From Leptospira perdikensis (lineage in GTDB: Bacteria; Spirochaetota; Leptospiria; Leptospirales; Leptospiraceae): a stretch of DNA of 64,000 nt. Below the pieces are notes generated by a model that was not told the DNA's origin, searched no databases, and saw only the letters and a program-made list of their open reading frames with translations. Numbering within the stretch: position 1 is the stretch's first letter; the number at the start of each line of letters is the position of its first letter. Location: NCBI RefSeq assembly GCF_004769575.1, contig NZ_RQGA01000014.1, positions 620,001 to 684,000 of the forward strand, written 5' to 3'. Positions 9,212 to 18,668 of this stretch are shown here, piece by piece. A program made the position numbers and the translations under genes.

Positions 9212-12200
9212 TTATTGCCTAAGGGAATGGTGGATTTGCACCAATCTTGCAATTTCAGCTCCAATCAAATTTGGCATGGAATAGAAGTTGTCTGCCGTAA
9301 TTTGAAGGGAGTCGTGGAACACATGTTCCGCAATGTAGCGAGACCCAAGTCCCACCCCTAAAAATACATAATTTTTGTCCTGGTTTTTCAGTACAGCTTC
9401 TTTCAATTTTCGAGTATCAAAAGAGGAGAGTTCGTCCTCAATATAGGTCTTGGCCCTTTGCCCACGGAAGTCGGAAAGGATCACAATGATCTTTGTTTGG
9501 GCATCGGGGGAGAAAAACCGCTCTGAATTAGAAAGAACTTGGTATTCAGGGATGCTGTCCCCATGCCAATTTTTACAAAGAGCACTAAACACCTCTTCTT
9601 CCTTTTCTGTAGTGTAATCTTCTTCCGCTGACTTTAAATTAAAAATGTCCACTGTGTCTTTGGAGTTTTTAATATCACAAAATGTATGAACACTTGTTTT
9701 GATATCATGTTCATTTAGGATATGTAAACTCACAAGAAGAGCGGAAAGCATCGCAATCGAATATTCGAAGTTAAAGATCCTGCGGCATTTCGAAACAAGG
9801 AAGGTAACTTCTACACCTTTTAATTTTTCATCATTCTTTTCGATTGTGGTTTTATCGAAGATCTTTGTATCTCCCCTTCCACTTTTGTATGAGATGTATT
9901 TTCTTGCATCCACTCGTGACCCTTCGTTTTTGTACATCCGGTGGATGTCAATTTCAGGATCAAAAAGTTGTTCTAAATTGAGTTCAACCTCTTCCAATTC
10001 CTTTCCAAATACGGACTTAAATTCTTCAAGACCTACCATGATGGAATAGTCCCAAAGCAGACGGCGTTTTTTCAAAAATTGTTTGTAAAGTTCTTCGGTT
10101 CGGTAACCCCAACCACCGCCACCACCTTGTGGTTCTCCTTGGCCTTGGTTCCCTTGGGTGTCTTGTCCATACCAAGCATCTGGACCTTCTTTGGTGGCAC
10201 CGCCGGTTTCTGGAGTATTGATCTCAATTCCTCGTTTGGTTTCTACACCGGAATTGAGTTTTTTAGCAACACCTGTTAGTGGGTCCCTTTTATGGAGTTC
10301 GGGATCCCACCAATTTTTACGATTTAGTCCTGATTCAACGGTAAACGTTTTTTTTTTCTCTTCGATTTCCTCGAAGAGTGTTGATACGACTTCTACACCG
10401 GAAAGATAACCTTCCAAAAGGCGTTCGAGTTCCTTTCTCTCTTTTGGATCAGCAATTTGATTTGTATAATAAATCTTTCCCCCACGGATCGCAATGTCTT
10501 TCACATCTGTTTGGTTGTATCGATAGATATGATTTTTCCATTTCAAAAGATTCGAGATTCCAAATCGATAAGGCATCAGATTTGCCGAACCAATGGTGCG
10601 TTTTTCTGCTAACTCTTTGGCTTTGAGATGGAAACGTGCTAGGGAACGCGGGAGCACTCCTTCCGGAAGATAGAATTCCAAAATCTCTTCTAATACTTTT
10701 GTATCTTCTAGTTCAGGGAAAAGAATGGGTGTGAAGCGGTTTCGAAAGGCACGAGATATGGTTGTTACCGATTTGGATGCACGAAATGATTTCATTCCAA
10801 ACACAATGGATTTTTCTGTAAGTTGGATGGGAAGATACTCACCCGACTCTGGAGGCAGAGTGAGGGAACGTGCATCATCCGTTAACATATTCATTTTTTC
10901 TACAAGTTCAGCACCGGCGGATTCAAGTCCTGAGATCAGAATGATATGACCTTTTCGAATGGACCTTGTTAGGGGCCCGTCTACCCAAGTCACACTTTCG
11001 ATATTTCCTTCTTCTGTAGGTTTTAAGGCACCCACTACATCGGAGGTATGCATCCCTTTGGATAACATCACCGACTCAAGTTCAATTCCTGTGAGTTCTG
11101 TAAATAATGGTAAAAACTCTTGCGGGTCTTGGTCTTCTCTATATTCAATTAAGATATTTTCTTTTGCTTGGATGGCAGTGAAAACCTGGTCGAGAAAATG
11201 TAATACAGGTTCTGGTGTGGGATAAGTAGAAAGAAGGGAGATTGTTTTTTTCTCGTCCCAGGTTTTGATTTCTTTATCGTTCCAAAAAATGGTAGAACTT
11301 TGCACATAACCTTTGGTAGGAACCAGTTTCACCGATCCACCAAACTCGGATTCGATGAGTTCTCTTTGTTTGACTTTGTCTTCTTTTTTACGAAACGGTT
11401 CTTCGAATAAATAGAGTGCTTCTCTTGCCGCAACCGTTTTGTCCTGTGAACCAAATAGAACCAAACGATTACAATACTTTTGTAAGGTTCTTAAATTAAA
11501 ATGATACTTTTCTAAATCACCCTTTCCAATCTCACCCGCTTTGATCCGAGCTTCCGATTCCAAACTGATACGAATGATTTGTTTTAAAACATCTTCCCCG
11601 AGCATGGGATAAAGTTTTTTTAAGATAAAAAACATTTCGTCTGGGGAATAAGGATCCACATACACAACTGCAAAATGTTTGGTGATATCAAAAGGAAGGG
11701 GTTTTCTTCCTTCAAATCCTTCACTTGGATTTTGGGTTCCGATAAACCAGAATCCAGTTTTTCCGTTTACTCTTTCCCCACTCCCTTCCAAAAGATCTAA
11801 GTAGTTGGATTCATAAACAGAAGAAAATCGTTTGATGATGTTTGGTGCACAGAGGTTCATCTCATCGGCAACAAAACTAAGTCCTTCTGACAAAGCATTG
11901 GTGAGAGGTCCATTTGACCAGGTAAATCCTTTCCCATCCAGAAGGATGCGGTAAGACCCAATTAGGTCTTCTGGCAATGTGTCTTCATTAAAACTAAACC
12001 GAAGTGTCGGTTGTTTGCGAAGAGAATTGATATAATATATGAGTGCGTTTTTTCCAACACCGGCATCTCCCACAAGAAGGACAGGAATCCCTTCGAGCAT
12101 GGGGTATAGAATTTTTTGTAAGGTTTGTTTGACCGAGTCAGTTTCGACAAGGCTAGAAGGGAAAACGGGAAATTTCTCTGAGTGCGGGAGGACCGGCACT

Positions 12201-12250
12201 TTCACATCAGCGATGGTAACAAATTCCATATCCTTCAGATTTCTATCCAT
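9212..12250 (-). CDS. Two-module AAA ATPase with C-terminal VWA-like domain
   Basis: A 1012-residue protein of the MoxR/midasin-like (AAA_5) type. Module 1 is intact: Walker A GDAGVGKN (61-68), Walker [10 protein letters not shown] (about 124-132), sensor GTQNP (171-175). Module 2 (roughly 355-560) keeps the fold-like pattern ([44 protein letters not shown]) but has no P-loop, and its Walker B position reads ILISGLES, so it looks catalytically dead. A Gly/Gln-rich linker (about 685-715) leads to a VWA-like region (about 808-1005). Its first strand reads [10 protein letters not shown] instead of the metal-binding DxSxS. Inferred role: chaperone-like remodelling. It is the first gene of the smpB-der-plsY cluster. 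Confidence 0.85.
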   Translation of the reverse strand: MDRNLKDMEFVTIADVKVPVLPHSEKFPVFPSSLVETDSVKQTLQKILYPMLEGIPVLLVGDAGVGKNALIYYINSLRKQPTLRFSFNEDTLPEDLIGSYRILLDGKGFTWSNGPLTNALSEGLSFVADEMNLCAPNIIKRFSSVYESNYLDLLEGSGERVNGKTGFWFIGTQNPSEGFEGRKPLPFDITKHFAVVYVDPYSPDEMFFILKKLYPMLGEDVLKQIIRISLESEARIKAGEIGKGDLEKYHFNLRTLQKYCNRLVLFGSQDKTVAAREALYLFEEPFRKKEDKVKQRELIESEFGGSVKLVPTKGYVQSSTIFWNDKEIKTWDEKKTISLLSTYPTPEPVLHFLDQVFTAIQAKENILIEYREDQDPQEFLPLFTELTGIELESVMLSKGMHTSDVVGALKPTEEGNIESVTWVDGPLTRSIRKGHIILISGLESAGAELVEKMNMLTDDARSLTLPPESGEYLPIQLTEKSIVFGMKSFRASKSVTTISRAFRNRFTPILFPELEDTKVLEEILEFYLPEGVLPRSLARFHLKAKELAEKRTIGSANLMPYRFGISNLLKWKNHIYRYNQTDVKDIAIRGGKIYYTNQIADPKERKELERLLEGYLSGVEVVSTLFEEIEEKKKTFTVESGLNRKNWWDPELHKRDPLTGVAKKLNSGVETKRGIEINTPETGGATKEGPDAWYGQDTQGNQGQGEPQGGGGGWGYRTEELYKQFLKKRRLLWDYSIMVGLEEFKSVFGKELEEVELNLEQLFDPEIDIHRMYKNEGSRVDARKYISYKSGRGDTKIFDKTTIEKNDEKLKGVEVTFLVSKCRRIFNFEYSIAMLSALLVSLHILNEHDIKTSVHTFCDIKNSKDTVDIFNLKSAEEDYTTEKEEEVFSALCKNWHGDSIPEYQVLSNSERFFSPDAQTKIIVILSDFRGQRAKTYIEDELSSFDTRKLKEAVLKNQDKNYVFLGVGLGSRYIAEHVFHDSLQITADNFYSMPNLIGAEIARLVQIHHSLRQ

Positions 12251-12310
12251 TTCCTAGGTGTAAACCAAATTCTATTGACCCGTACCTCCCTAAAAAACCA
12301 TGATGATTCC

Positions 12311-13408
12311 ATGGATTTCGCAAATAGAATGTATGGGATTGACTCCTCCCCCATCCGCAAGGCTTTTGAGCTAGCACGGAGTATCCAAAACCCGATCAAT
12401 TTGAGTATCGGCCAACCGCACTTTCCTTGCCCACCTAACATTATCGAAGTTTTGACAAAAGCGGCGCAAGACGGGAAAACCTCTTATACCTTAACTGGTG
12501 GGATTCCTGAATTAAAATCTGCAATGGCTGAGAAATACCGAACACAAAACAAAATTTCTTATGCTCATGAAGATCGGATCCTTGTCACTTCAGGAATTTC
12601 TTCTGCTCTATTTTTACTCTTCAATGCACTGGTGAACGAAGGGGATGAATGTTTGGTGGTCTCTCCTTACTTTTTAATGTATCCTGCGATGTTAAAGTTC
12701 TATGGTGGAAAAGTTATCCCCTTAGAAGAAAGTTTCAAACCAGAAGATTTAGAATCATTAAAATCTAGAAAATTCAAACTCATCATTTTTTCCAATCCAT
12801 CCAATCCCACTGGAAAGGTTCTTTCGAAAGATCAACTCCGAGCCCTTGCGAACTTAGCGGAATCAACTGGCGCTTATCTGATCAGTGATGAAATTTATGA
12901 ACTCTTCGATTATGATAAACAGTTTCATTCGATTGGTTCAGAGTATGAAAAAACCATCACACTCACTGGTTTTTCCAAAACCTATAATATGACAGGCCTT
13001 AGACTTGCCACCATCCTTGCCGAAGACAAGGTGATCAAAGCACTCACCACCTTACAACAGTATACGGTTGTCTGTGCACCTTCTATCACCCAGTGGGCCG
13101 GAATCGAAGCTCTCAAGACAGATATGAGTGCTTACATCCAAGACTATAAAGAAAAACGTGACTTCGTTTATGAATCTTTAAAAGACTACTACCCCATCCA
13201 AAAATCAGGTGGAGCCTTTTATTCTTTTTTCCAAGTTCCTGTCACCGATGAAGAATTCATCCAAAGAGCAGTTAAAAAAGATCTGATCTTAGTTCCTGGA
13301 TTTATCTTTTGTGACAAAAAGAATTTTGTGCGACTTTCCTTTGCCACCGAATGGGACACTTTGAAACGAGGAATGAAAGCCTTACAGGAACTTTCTAAGG
13401 AAAGTTAA
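12311..13408 (+). CDS. Class I/II PLP-dependent aminotransferase
   Basis: A fold-type I aminotransferase, 365 residues from the ATG at 12311 (the open frame extends further upstream, but that would run into the divergent AAA gene; MDFANRMYGIDSSPIRKAF is a natural N-terminus). Typical motifs are INLSIGQPHFP, YTLTGGIPEL, SNPSNPTGKV, and ISDEIYELFDY with the PLP-pyridine Asp. GFSKTYNMTGLRL carries the Schiff-base Lys, and NFVRLSFA carries the carboxylate-binding Arg. The amino-acid substrate cannot be told from sequence; aspartate or aromatic aminotransferase-like are both possible. Confidence 0.92.
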   Translation: MDFANRMYGIDSSPIRKAFELARSIQNPINLSIGQPHFPCPPNIIEVLTKAAQDGKTSYTLTGGIPELKSAMAEKYRTQNKISYAHEDRILVTSGISSALFLLFNALVNEGDECLVVSPYFLMYPAMLKFYGGKVIPLEESFKPEDLESLKSRKFKLIIFSNPSNPTGKVLSKDQLRALANLAESTGAYLISDEIYELFDYDKQFHSIGSEYEKTITLTGFSKTYNMTGLRLATILAEDKVIKALTTLQQYTVVCAPSITQWAGIEALKTDMSAYIQDYKEKRDFVYESLKDYYPIQKSGGAFYSFFQVPVTDEEFIQRAVKKDLILVPGFIFCDKKNFVRLSFATEWDTLKRGMKALQELSKES

Positions 13409-13449
13409 ACTCTTTTTAGTCAAATTAGATAAGGAAAACTTAGGATTTT

Positions 13450-14298
13450 ATGGAAGAATCGATTTGGTTATCTCTTTGGACCCTCTCGACCTATGGAATC
13501 CTATTTTTTTTGGGAGCAAGTCTCGCTAGTTTTTATACAACCCTTGCGGAACGAATCCTGACTTTTTGTTATGGTAAAAAAAGAAAGGAAGCTAGCGGCT
13601 TCAAACGCTGGAAAATCATTTTCACAAAACCAAGCCATTGCACGTCATGTGGGCATTTGGTGAAAAAAAACCACCTCACACCCATTATTGGTTGGTTTTT
13701 AACAAAAGGAAAATGTAACTCTTGTGAAACTAGACTTCCCAAACTCTATCCACTTACAGAATTTCTTTTTGGGCTCGTTGCCATCTTTGTATTTTTTGTT
13801 TCCGAAGATATTCTTGGAACCATATTTCTTCTGTTTTTGTTTGGGCATCTACTCATTTCCATGATGACAGATGTGGCAAAATTTTCCCTCGATTATGAAA
13901 ACCTTCCCTTCCTCATCGGATTTGGATTTCTTTCCAACTACTTCCTATTTGGTGAAGTGGCAAATATTGAATCGCTTTGGGTCTTTTTAGGATTTTTAGG
14001 TTTTTATCTTTTGATTTATCTTTTGTTCCGAGGTGGCACAGGCCTTGGTGATGTCCTCTTTTCTCCTACTTTCGCTGCCATTGCCGGAAATCCTTTTTGG
14101 ATTTTGTATTTTAATTCTGCTTATTTACTCGCCGTCGGATTTAGTTATCTTTTACGAAAAAAGGGTGAACCCTTAAAGGGGAAAAAAATTCCTATGGGTT
14201 TGTATTTTTCCCTCGGGTTATTTTTCACTTATTTCGCGAAGTTACTCATCCACTACTACAACTGGGAGGGATTTCCAATCTATGGAACCATTGAATGA
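13450..14298 (+). CDS. pilD: Prepilin peptidase (A24 family), PilD-like
   Basis: An integral membrane aspartic protease that cleaves, and usually N-methylates, type IV pilin-like leader peptides. The 282-residue protein has the full-length layout. An N-terminal methylase-type domain has GASLASFYTTLAERI and two CxxC zinc pairs (CTSC and CNSC, about residues 63-96). About six membrane helices follow. The catalytic Asp pair lies in MMTDVAKFSLDYENLP and in GTGLGDVLFSP (the GxGD motif). The first Asp region departs from the common DxxxxxIPN pattern. No pilus genes are adjacent; the next gene, pdxH, overlaps by 17 bases. Confidence 0.9.
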   Translation: MEESIWLSLWTLSTYGILFFLGASLASFYTTLAERILTFCYGKKRKEASGFKRWKIIFTKPSHCTSCGHLVKKNHLTPIIGWFLTKGKCNSCETRLPKLYPLTEFLFGLVAIFVFFVSEDILGTIFLLFLFGHLLISMMTDVAKFSLDYENLPFLIGFGFLSNYFLFGEVANIESLWVFLGFLGFYLLIYLLFRGGTGLGDVLFSPTFAAIAGNPFWILYFNSAYLLAVGFSYLLRKKGEPLKGKKIPMGLYFSLGLFFTYFAKLLIHYYNWEGFPIYGTIE

Positions 14299-14929
14299 AT
14301 TACCACATATGAGAAAACTCTACACTCGTTCTGTTTTATCCGAAGAAACTGCGGGTTCTGACCCATTAGAATTATTTCGCCTTTGGTTTTCGGAAGCAAA
14401 AGAAGAAGGAGAACTAGAACCAAATGCGATGAGCCTTGCAACAGTAAACAAAGCGGGCCAACCTTCGATTCGGATCGTTTTACTCAAAGGCCTAATCCGT
14501 GATGAGTTTCAGTTTTTTACCAATTATGATTCGGACAAAGGTAAAGACATAACAGAGAACCATCATGTGGCTCTGAATTTCTTTTGGCCAAAACTCGAAA
14601 GACAAATCAGAATCGAAGGACAGGCGGCGCGCATTTCCAAAGAAGAATCAGAAACTTATTTTGCCGTCAGACCAAGAGAATCCCAAATCGGAGCACTCGC
14701 ATCAAATCAAAGTTCGGTGGTGCCATCTAGAGAATTTTTAGAAGAGAAGTTTGCCTCTCTCTCAAAAGAATGGGAAGGAATAAAAATTCCTAAACCTGAA
14801 AACTGGGGTGGGTATTCTGTTTTCCCTACCAAAATCGAGTTTTGGCAAGGAAGGGTGGGAAGGTTACATGATCGGATTTCTTTTGAAAGGATCGAATCTA
14901 GTTGGAAACGAAGTCGTTTATCTCCGTAA
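14282..14929 (+). CDS. pdxH: Pyridoxamine/pyridoxine 5'-phosphate oxidase
   Basis: An FMN enzyme that oxidises PNP or PMP to pyridoxal 5'-phosphate. Its 215 residues match the family. The sequence shows AMSLATVNKAGQPSIRIVLLKG, FFTNYDSDKGKD, VALNFFWPKLERQIRIEG, the RPRESQIGALASNQSS phosphate/FMN block, and the C-terminal FWQGRVGRLHDRI with the substrate Arg/His. The start lies inside the prepilin peptidase gene behind GGGAGGG, so coupling is likely. PLP supply for the aminotransferase two genes upstream is a reasonable but unproven link. Confidence 0.96.
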   Translation: MEPLNELPHMRKLYTRSVLSEETAGSDPLELFRLWFSEAKEEGELEPNAMSLATVNKAGQPSIRIVLLKGLIRDEFQFFTNYDSDKGKDITENHHVALNFFWPKLERQIRIEGQAARISKEESETYFAVRPRESQIGALASNQSSVVPSREFLEEKFASLSKEWEGIKIPKPENWGGYSVFPTKIEFWQGRVGRLHDRISFERIESSWKRSRLSP

Positions 14930-14977
14930 ACCCATTCGATTCAAAAGAAATATTTTATAAATTTCGCAAACCACAGA

Positions 14978-15007
14978 TCCGCTAAAAAGGTTTATCTTTC
15001 TAGCGGA
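14978..15007. repeat. Inverted repeat between pdxH and ribBA ends
   Basis: TCCGCTA (14978-14984) pairs with TAGCGGA (15001-15007), and part of the spacer (AAAAG/CTTT) can extend the stem. It sits between two convergent genes, where a bidirectional terminator is expected. Neither side has a real T run, so termination is uncertain. Confidence 0.5.
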
Positions 15008-15042
15008 CATACAAATCGTTTGAGCCGTTAGATCGATTGTCA

Positions 15043-16251
15043 TTAACCGTGAAGGTTTAATAGATGTCCTAACTTTGTTTTTTTGGTCTGTAAATACCGA
15101 GTGTTCTCTTCTACAGGATCAATCTCAATCGGAACTCTTTCCGTTACGTGCAAATTGTATCCTTCGAGTCCCACAATCTTACGAGGGTTATTCGTGATGA
15201 GTTTCATTTGTTTCACCCCGATATCTCGTAAGATCTGTGCCCCAATTCCATACTCACGTAAGTCAGGAGCAAATCCAAGTTTTTCATTGGCTTCGACAGT
15301 ATCAAGTCCTCCCTCTTGTAAGGAATAGGCTTTCAGTTTGTTGATGATTCCAATCCCACGCCCTTCTTGGCGCATATAAAGAAGAACTCCTGTCCCTTCT
15401 TTTTCAATCATACGGAGGGCATTATGAAGTTGGGGGCCACAATCACAACGTTGTGATGAAAAAATATCTCCCGTCAAACATTCACTATGAACACGAACAA
15501 GCACTGGTTTTTCAGGATCGATCTCACCTTTCACAAGTGCCATATGGACTTTATCATCAATTTGGGTGGAATAAGCTTTGATTTTAAAATCACCAAACTC
15601 CGTTGGTAAACTTGCTTCCACTTCTAAATGAATTAACTTTTCTTTATGCCTTCTATAACGAATTAAATCTTCTATCGTATAGATATTGAGTCCGTGGGTT
15701 TTTGCAAATTTTTCCAAATCTGGAATCCGAGCCATGGATCCATCGTCATTCATAATCTCACAAATGACACCACTTGGGTAAAGACCCGCTAATTTAGATA
15801 AGTCGACAGCAGCTTCTGTATGTCCTGCCCTTCGTAAAACCCCACCTGTCACTGCTTGGAGCGGAAACAAATGGCCTGGGCGCACCAAATCTTCAGATTT
15901 GGTTTTCGGATCAAGGAGGACTTCGACAGTCTTCGCCCTGTCATGTGCGGAGATTCCCGTAGAGGTTCCGTGTTTGGCATCTACGGAGACGGTAAAGGCA
16001 GTTCCGTGTTTGTCGCCTAATGTTAGGTCATCCACCATTTTTCCTAGACCTAAACCTTGTAACCTTTCTCGTTCCATCGGAACACAGATGAGGCCTCGAC
16101 CATGGGTTGCCATAAAGTTAATTTTGTCTTTATCCGCAAACTCTGAGGCGCAAACCAAATCACCTTCATTTTCTCTGTCTTCAGAGTCGACGAGAATGAT
16201 CATTTTGCCTTGGCGGATTTCTTCGATTGCTTCTTCGATCGGACGTATCAT
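15043..16251 (-). CDS. ribBA: Bifunctional DHBP synthase / GTP cyclohydrolase II
   Basis: Supplies both riboflavin precursors: 3,4-dihydroxy-2-butanone 4-phosphate from ribulose-5-phosphate (N-terminal half) and the pyrimidine from GTP (C-terminal half). The RibB part shows [36 protein letters not shown] and [10 protein letters not shown]. The RibA part shows [21 protein letters not shown] with the zinc cysteines and [10 protein letters not shown]. The 402-residue length is normal. A GAGG Shine-Dalgarno lies 9 bases before the ATG. It is transcribed away from the STAS gene, separate from ribE-ribD. I saw no FMN riboswitch in the 97-base leader. Confidence 0.97.
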   Translation of the reverse strand: MIRPIEEAIEEIRQGKMIILVDSEDRENEGDLVCASEFADKDKINFMATHGRGLICVPMERERLQGLGLGKMVDDLTLGDKHGTAFTVSVDAKHGTSTGISAHDRAKTVEVLLDPKTKSEDLVRPGHLFPLQAVTGGVLRRAGHTEAAVDLSKLAGLYPSGVICEIMNDDGSMARIPDLEKFAKTHGLNIYTIEDLIRYRRHKEKLIHLEVEASLPTEFGDFKIKAYSTQIDDKVHMALVKGEIDPEKPVLVRVHSECLTGDIFSSQRCDCGPQLHNALRMIEKEGTGVLLYMRQEGRGIGIINKLKAYSLQEGGLDTVEANEKLGFAPDLREYGIGAQILRDIGVKQMKLITNNPRKIVGLEGYNLHVTERVPIEIDPVEENTRYLQTKKTKLGHLLNLHG

Positions 16252-16369
16252 AGGGAAAGGCCTCTATATACTAAAACTCTGAAAGCCGTTCCGAATTAAA
16301 GAAGATTCCCAAAGAAAGTCATTGATTTTTCCCCTTTCTTTTGTCTAAATGTTCCGGATCGGAGGCCAT

Positions 16370-16747
16370 GTGGAACTGAAACTGAACACAACAGGAAAGA
16401 TCAAAACCATTGAAATTGCAGGTAAATTTGACATTGAGTCCACAGAGGAATTTGAATCTATCTTTGCGAAACTGATAGAACCAAATCCAAACGTTGTTTC
16501 TATTGAAATGAGTCGTCTTGACTATATCGATTCTTCTGGAATCGGTTCTCTCATCAAAAGTCTCAATTCTCTCAAAAATAAAAAAGGAAAACTCATTCTC
16601 GTCGGGATGAAACCGATGATTCAGAACGTATTCAAATTAGCAAAACTAGATATGTTTTTTGAAATTATGAATGTTACAGATTTCCAGGCAAAGTATGTAG
16701 CTGACGATAGCGATTCTGATATCGACGATTTATTGAAAAGAAGTTAA
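16370..16747 (+). CDS. STAS-domain anti-sigma factor antagonist
   Basis: A SpoIIAA-like single-domain regulator (about 125 residues) that would bind an anti-sigma factor or kinase and be switched by serine phosphorylation. The core SRLDYIDSSGIGSLI carries the canonical DSSG phosphorylation site, and GKFDIESTEEFES and LILVGMKPMIQNVFKLA fit the fold. The start is set by a GGAGG at 16361-16365 just before the GTG at 16370. The ATG at 16349 has no ribosome-binding site. An acidic tail (DDSDSDIDDL) is unusual. The 3' end overlaps convergent ribE by 4 bases. The partner is not in the window. Confidence 0.87.
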   Translation: MELKLNTTGKIKTIEIAGKFDIESTEEFESIFAKLIEPNPNVVSIEMSRLDYIDSSGIGSLIKSLNSLKNKKGKLILVGMKPMIQNVFKLAKLDMFFEIMNVTDFQAKYVADDSDSDIDDLLKRS

Positions 16748-17352
16748 GAACCAGACCTTTGGCTTAAATAATTTTCAATGTATTTGGCAAGAATATCCAC
16801 TTCTACATTCAATCGTTGGTCTTTTTTCCAGGAACCTGCATTGGTTTTCTCCATAGTTTCAGGAATTAAGATCAATTGGATATTTCCATCCTTTACATCC
16901 ACTACAGTAAGGCTAATCCCATCCAAAGTGACAGAACCTTTTTTGACAAAATAACGTCGGAGTTCTTCAGGGATTTCTACCCAAAACTCCTCCACTTCTT
17001 TTTCGATTTGTTTTCGGCTAATGACCTTTGCCATTCCATCCACATGACCTTGTACCATATGACCGCCAAATCTTTGCCCAAGAGCCATAGCCCTCTCTAA
17101 ATTAACGCCATATCCTTCACCTAACCTAGACAAGTTGGTAAGTTCCAAAGATTTAAAAGAAGCATAAAACTTAAATACATTCCCTAATTCAGAGAATTCA
17201 GTAACAGTCATACAGGCGCCGTTAATAGCAATAGAATCTCCCAGTTTCAAATCAGGATTTTCCCATTCTGTTTCTATTGTAAATTGGATACCCGAATCAA
17301 TGGGTTTAATTTCGACTACTTTTCCGATAGTTTCGACAAGACCAGTAAACAT
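16744..17352 (-). CDS. ribE: Riboflavin synthase, alpha subunit
   Basis: Converts two 6,7-dimethyl-8-ribityllumazine molecules to riboflavin plus the pyrimidine. The 202 residues form the typical two lumazine-binding repeats. Each shows the family pattern: MFTGLVETIGKV, SIAINGACMTVTEF and GGHMVQGHVDG in the first, then KGSVTLDGISLTVVDV and LIPETMEKTN in the second. It starts 4 bases after ribD, so the two are co-transcribed. It is the last gene of the long leftward run starting near ftsK. Confidence 0.97.
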   Translation of the reverse strand: MFTGLVETIGKVVEIKPIDSGIQFTIETEWENPDLKLGDSIAINGACMTVTEFSELGNVFKFYASFKSLELTNLSRLGEGYGVNLERAMALGQRFGGHMVQGHVDGMAKVISRKQIEKEVEEFWVEIPEELRRYFVKKGSVTLDGISLTVVDVKDGNIQLILIPETMEKTNAGSWKKDQRLNVEVDILAKYIENYLSQRSGS

Positions 17353-17356
17353 AGGT

Positions 17357-18658
17357 TTAAGCGCTCCTTTGAGGTTTTCTGATAAAAATACGATTGGATC
17401 CCACTTGGTATTCTGAAATTAAAAGTTCATTCTGAAATACAAAAGGAATTCCGTCTGGAAGAGATTTATTTTCATTTCGAATTTCAAGAATTCGATCCGA
17501 TTCCGTAAGTTCCTCTGCTAAAAAAGAAGGGAAAAAATTCCCAGCTTCGCATAACAAAGTATTGATCCCGAGATCACCCAAAATCTCCAAAAATTTACTC
17601 GCATCATCCGGTTTGATACAAACCCCTTCAAACTTAGAAAGCGATCGAATATGGTTTTCTAACTCGCGACCAAAGGATTCTATATCCTCATCCGATAAAA
17701 TAAAGAAAATACATTTTTTTTCACCCATCATTTCGGTGAGTTCTTTTTGTTTTCTAAAAAACTCATCAGTGGGTAGATGTTTTAGATCCAAACAGAATAC
17801 ACGATAGGGTTGGTAGAGGATTTCCTCCAAACGATGGATTTCTGTTGTATCTTTTGCATATTGTAAGATAGAGGAAACTAGTCCAGAGCCGGCCTCAAAA
17901 AAAGGTTCTAATTCTGTGATCCGATTTCCTGGTTTGTGAGAAAGTATCATCTCTTCTGAAATCCGAAAATGAAGGGAGGGTGAATCAGAAACCACTGTTC
18001 CTGGGCCCACCGCAATGGCATCTACTTTGGCACGTAACAGTTGCAAGGTGAGATCCACTTCTTCGGAACTCACCCTTTCTTTTTTTTTATCCAAAGAGGC
18101 AAAATTTCCTTCCTTGGAAGTAGCGGATTTAATCCAAACCCAAGGACGTCCTGTCTGAATTCTTGTGAGAAATCCCTGTAAATAAGGAAGAGATACCTTA
18201 GCGAGCATTGGATCAAGGCCAATGGTAATTCCAACCTTTGTATATGTTTCCCAGTCTCCGGATACAACGAGAGGGTTGGGATCTTTCCATCCGAGTTTGA
18301 TTTCATTCGGTTTTCTTTCGATCACCAAATCTCGACAAGGTGGTGTTTTTCCAAAATGGGTACACGGTTCTAAACTAACCGAAAGAATCTCATTTGTTTG
18401 GTTTGGATTTTTAAGATCACTTGTTTCGGAATTTTTCTCTTCTTTTAAGTCTGTCGTTTTGGAGATTGGATAACGAGAATAAAGTTCTCGTTCTGCATGG
18501 TTTTTTCCAAAGGTTTGAGTATGTGCACTGGCAAGGACTGTTCCTTCCTTGTCAGTTAAAACAGCTGAGACGGGAGGATTGGCACCGGTTTTTCCCATAG
18601 CCAAAAACCCAAGTAAGGAATGCAGAGAATAAGTTTCCTTCCGTTTCTCTGCATTCAT
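17357..18658 (-). CDS. ribD: Riboflavin biosynthesis deaminase/reductase RibD
   Basis: A bifunctional enzyme acting after GTP cyclohydrolase II. The deaminase half (about 1-150) has the zinc motifs NHAEREL and LEPCTHFGKTPPC. The reductase half follows, with RPWVWIKSATSKEG and AIAVGPGTVVSDSPSL. About 25 polar, charged residues (KTTDLKEEK..., roughly 60-85) are inserted between the HAE and PCxxxGxxPPC motifs, which normally lie closer. I use the ATG at 18658, 10 bases after secF, rather than an upstream start inside secF; this gives 433 residues. The reductase domain is divergent, so its activity is less certain. Confidence 0.88.
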   Translation of the reverse strand: MNAEKRKETYSLHSLLGFLAMGKTGANPPVSAVLTDKEGTVLASAHTQTFGKNHAERELYSRYPISKTTDLKEEKNSETSDLKNPNQTNEILSVSLEPCTHFGKTPPCRDLVIERKPNEIKLGWKDPNPLVVSGDWETYTKVGITIGLDPMLAKVSLPYLQGFLTRIQTGRPWVWIKSATSKEGNFASLDKKKERVSSEEVDLTLQLLRAKVDAIAVGPGTVVSDSPSLHFRISEEMILSHKPGNRITELEPFFEAGSGLVSSILQYAKDTTEIHRLEEILYQPYRVFCLDLKHLPTDEFFRKQKELTEMMGEKKCIFFILSDEDIESFGRELENHIRSLSKFEGVCIKPDDASKFLEILGDLGINTLLCEAGNFFPSFLAEELTESDRILEIRNENKSLPDGIPFVFQNELLISEYQVGSNRIFIRKPQRSA

Positions 18659-18668
18659 ATTAGATTTG

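Noticed and set aside
12182..12310. Upstream extension of the aminotransferase to 12182
   Set aside because: It would overlap the start of the divergent AAA gene by 69 bases, and the added residues do not resemble the family; the ATG at 12311 gives a normal N-terminus.
16252..16369. FMN riboswitch before ribBA
   Set aside because: I could not find the conserved AGGGC/GCCC-type core or enough room for the six-helix structure in the leader.
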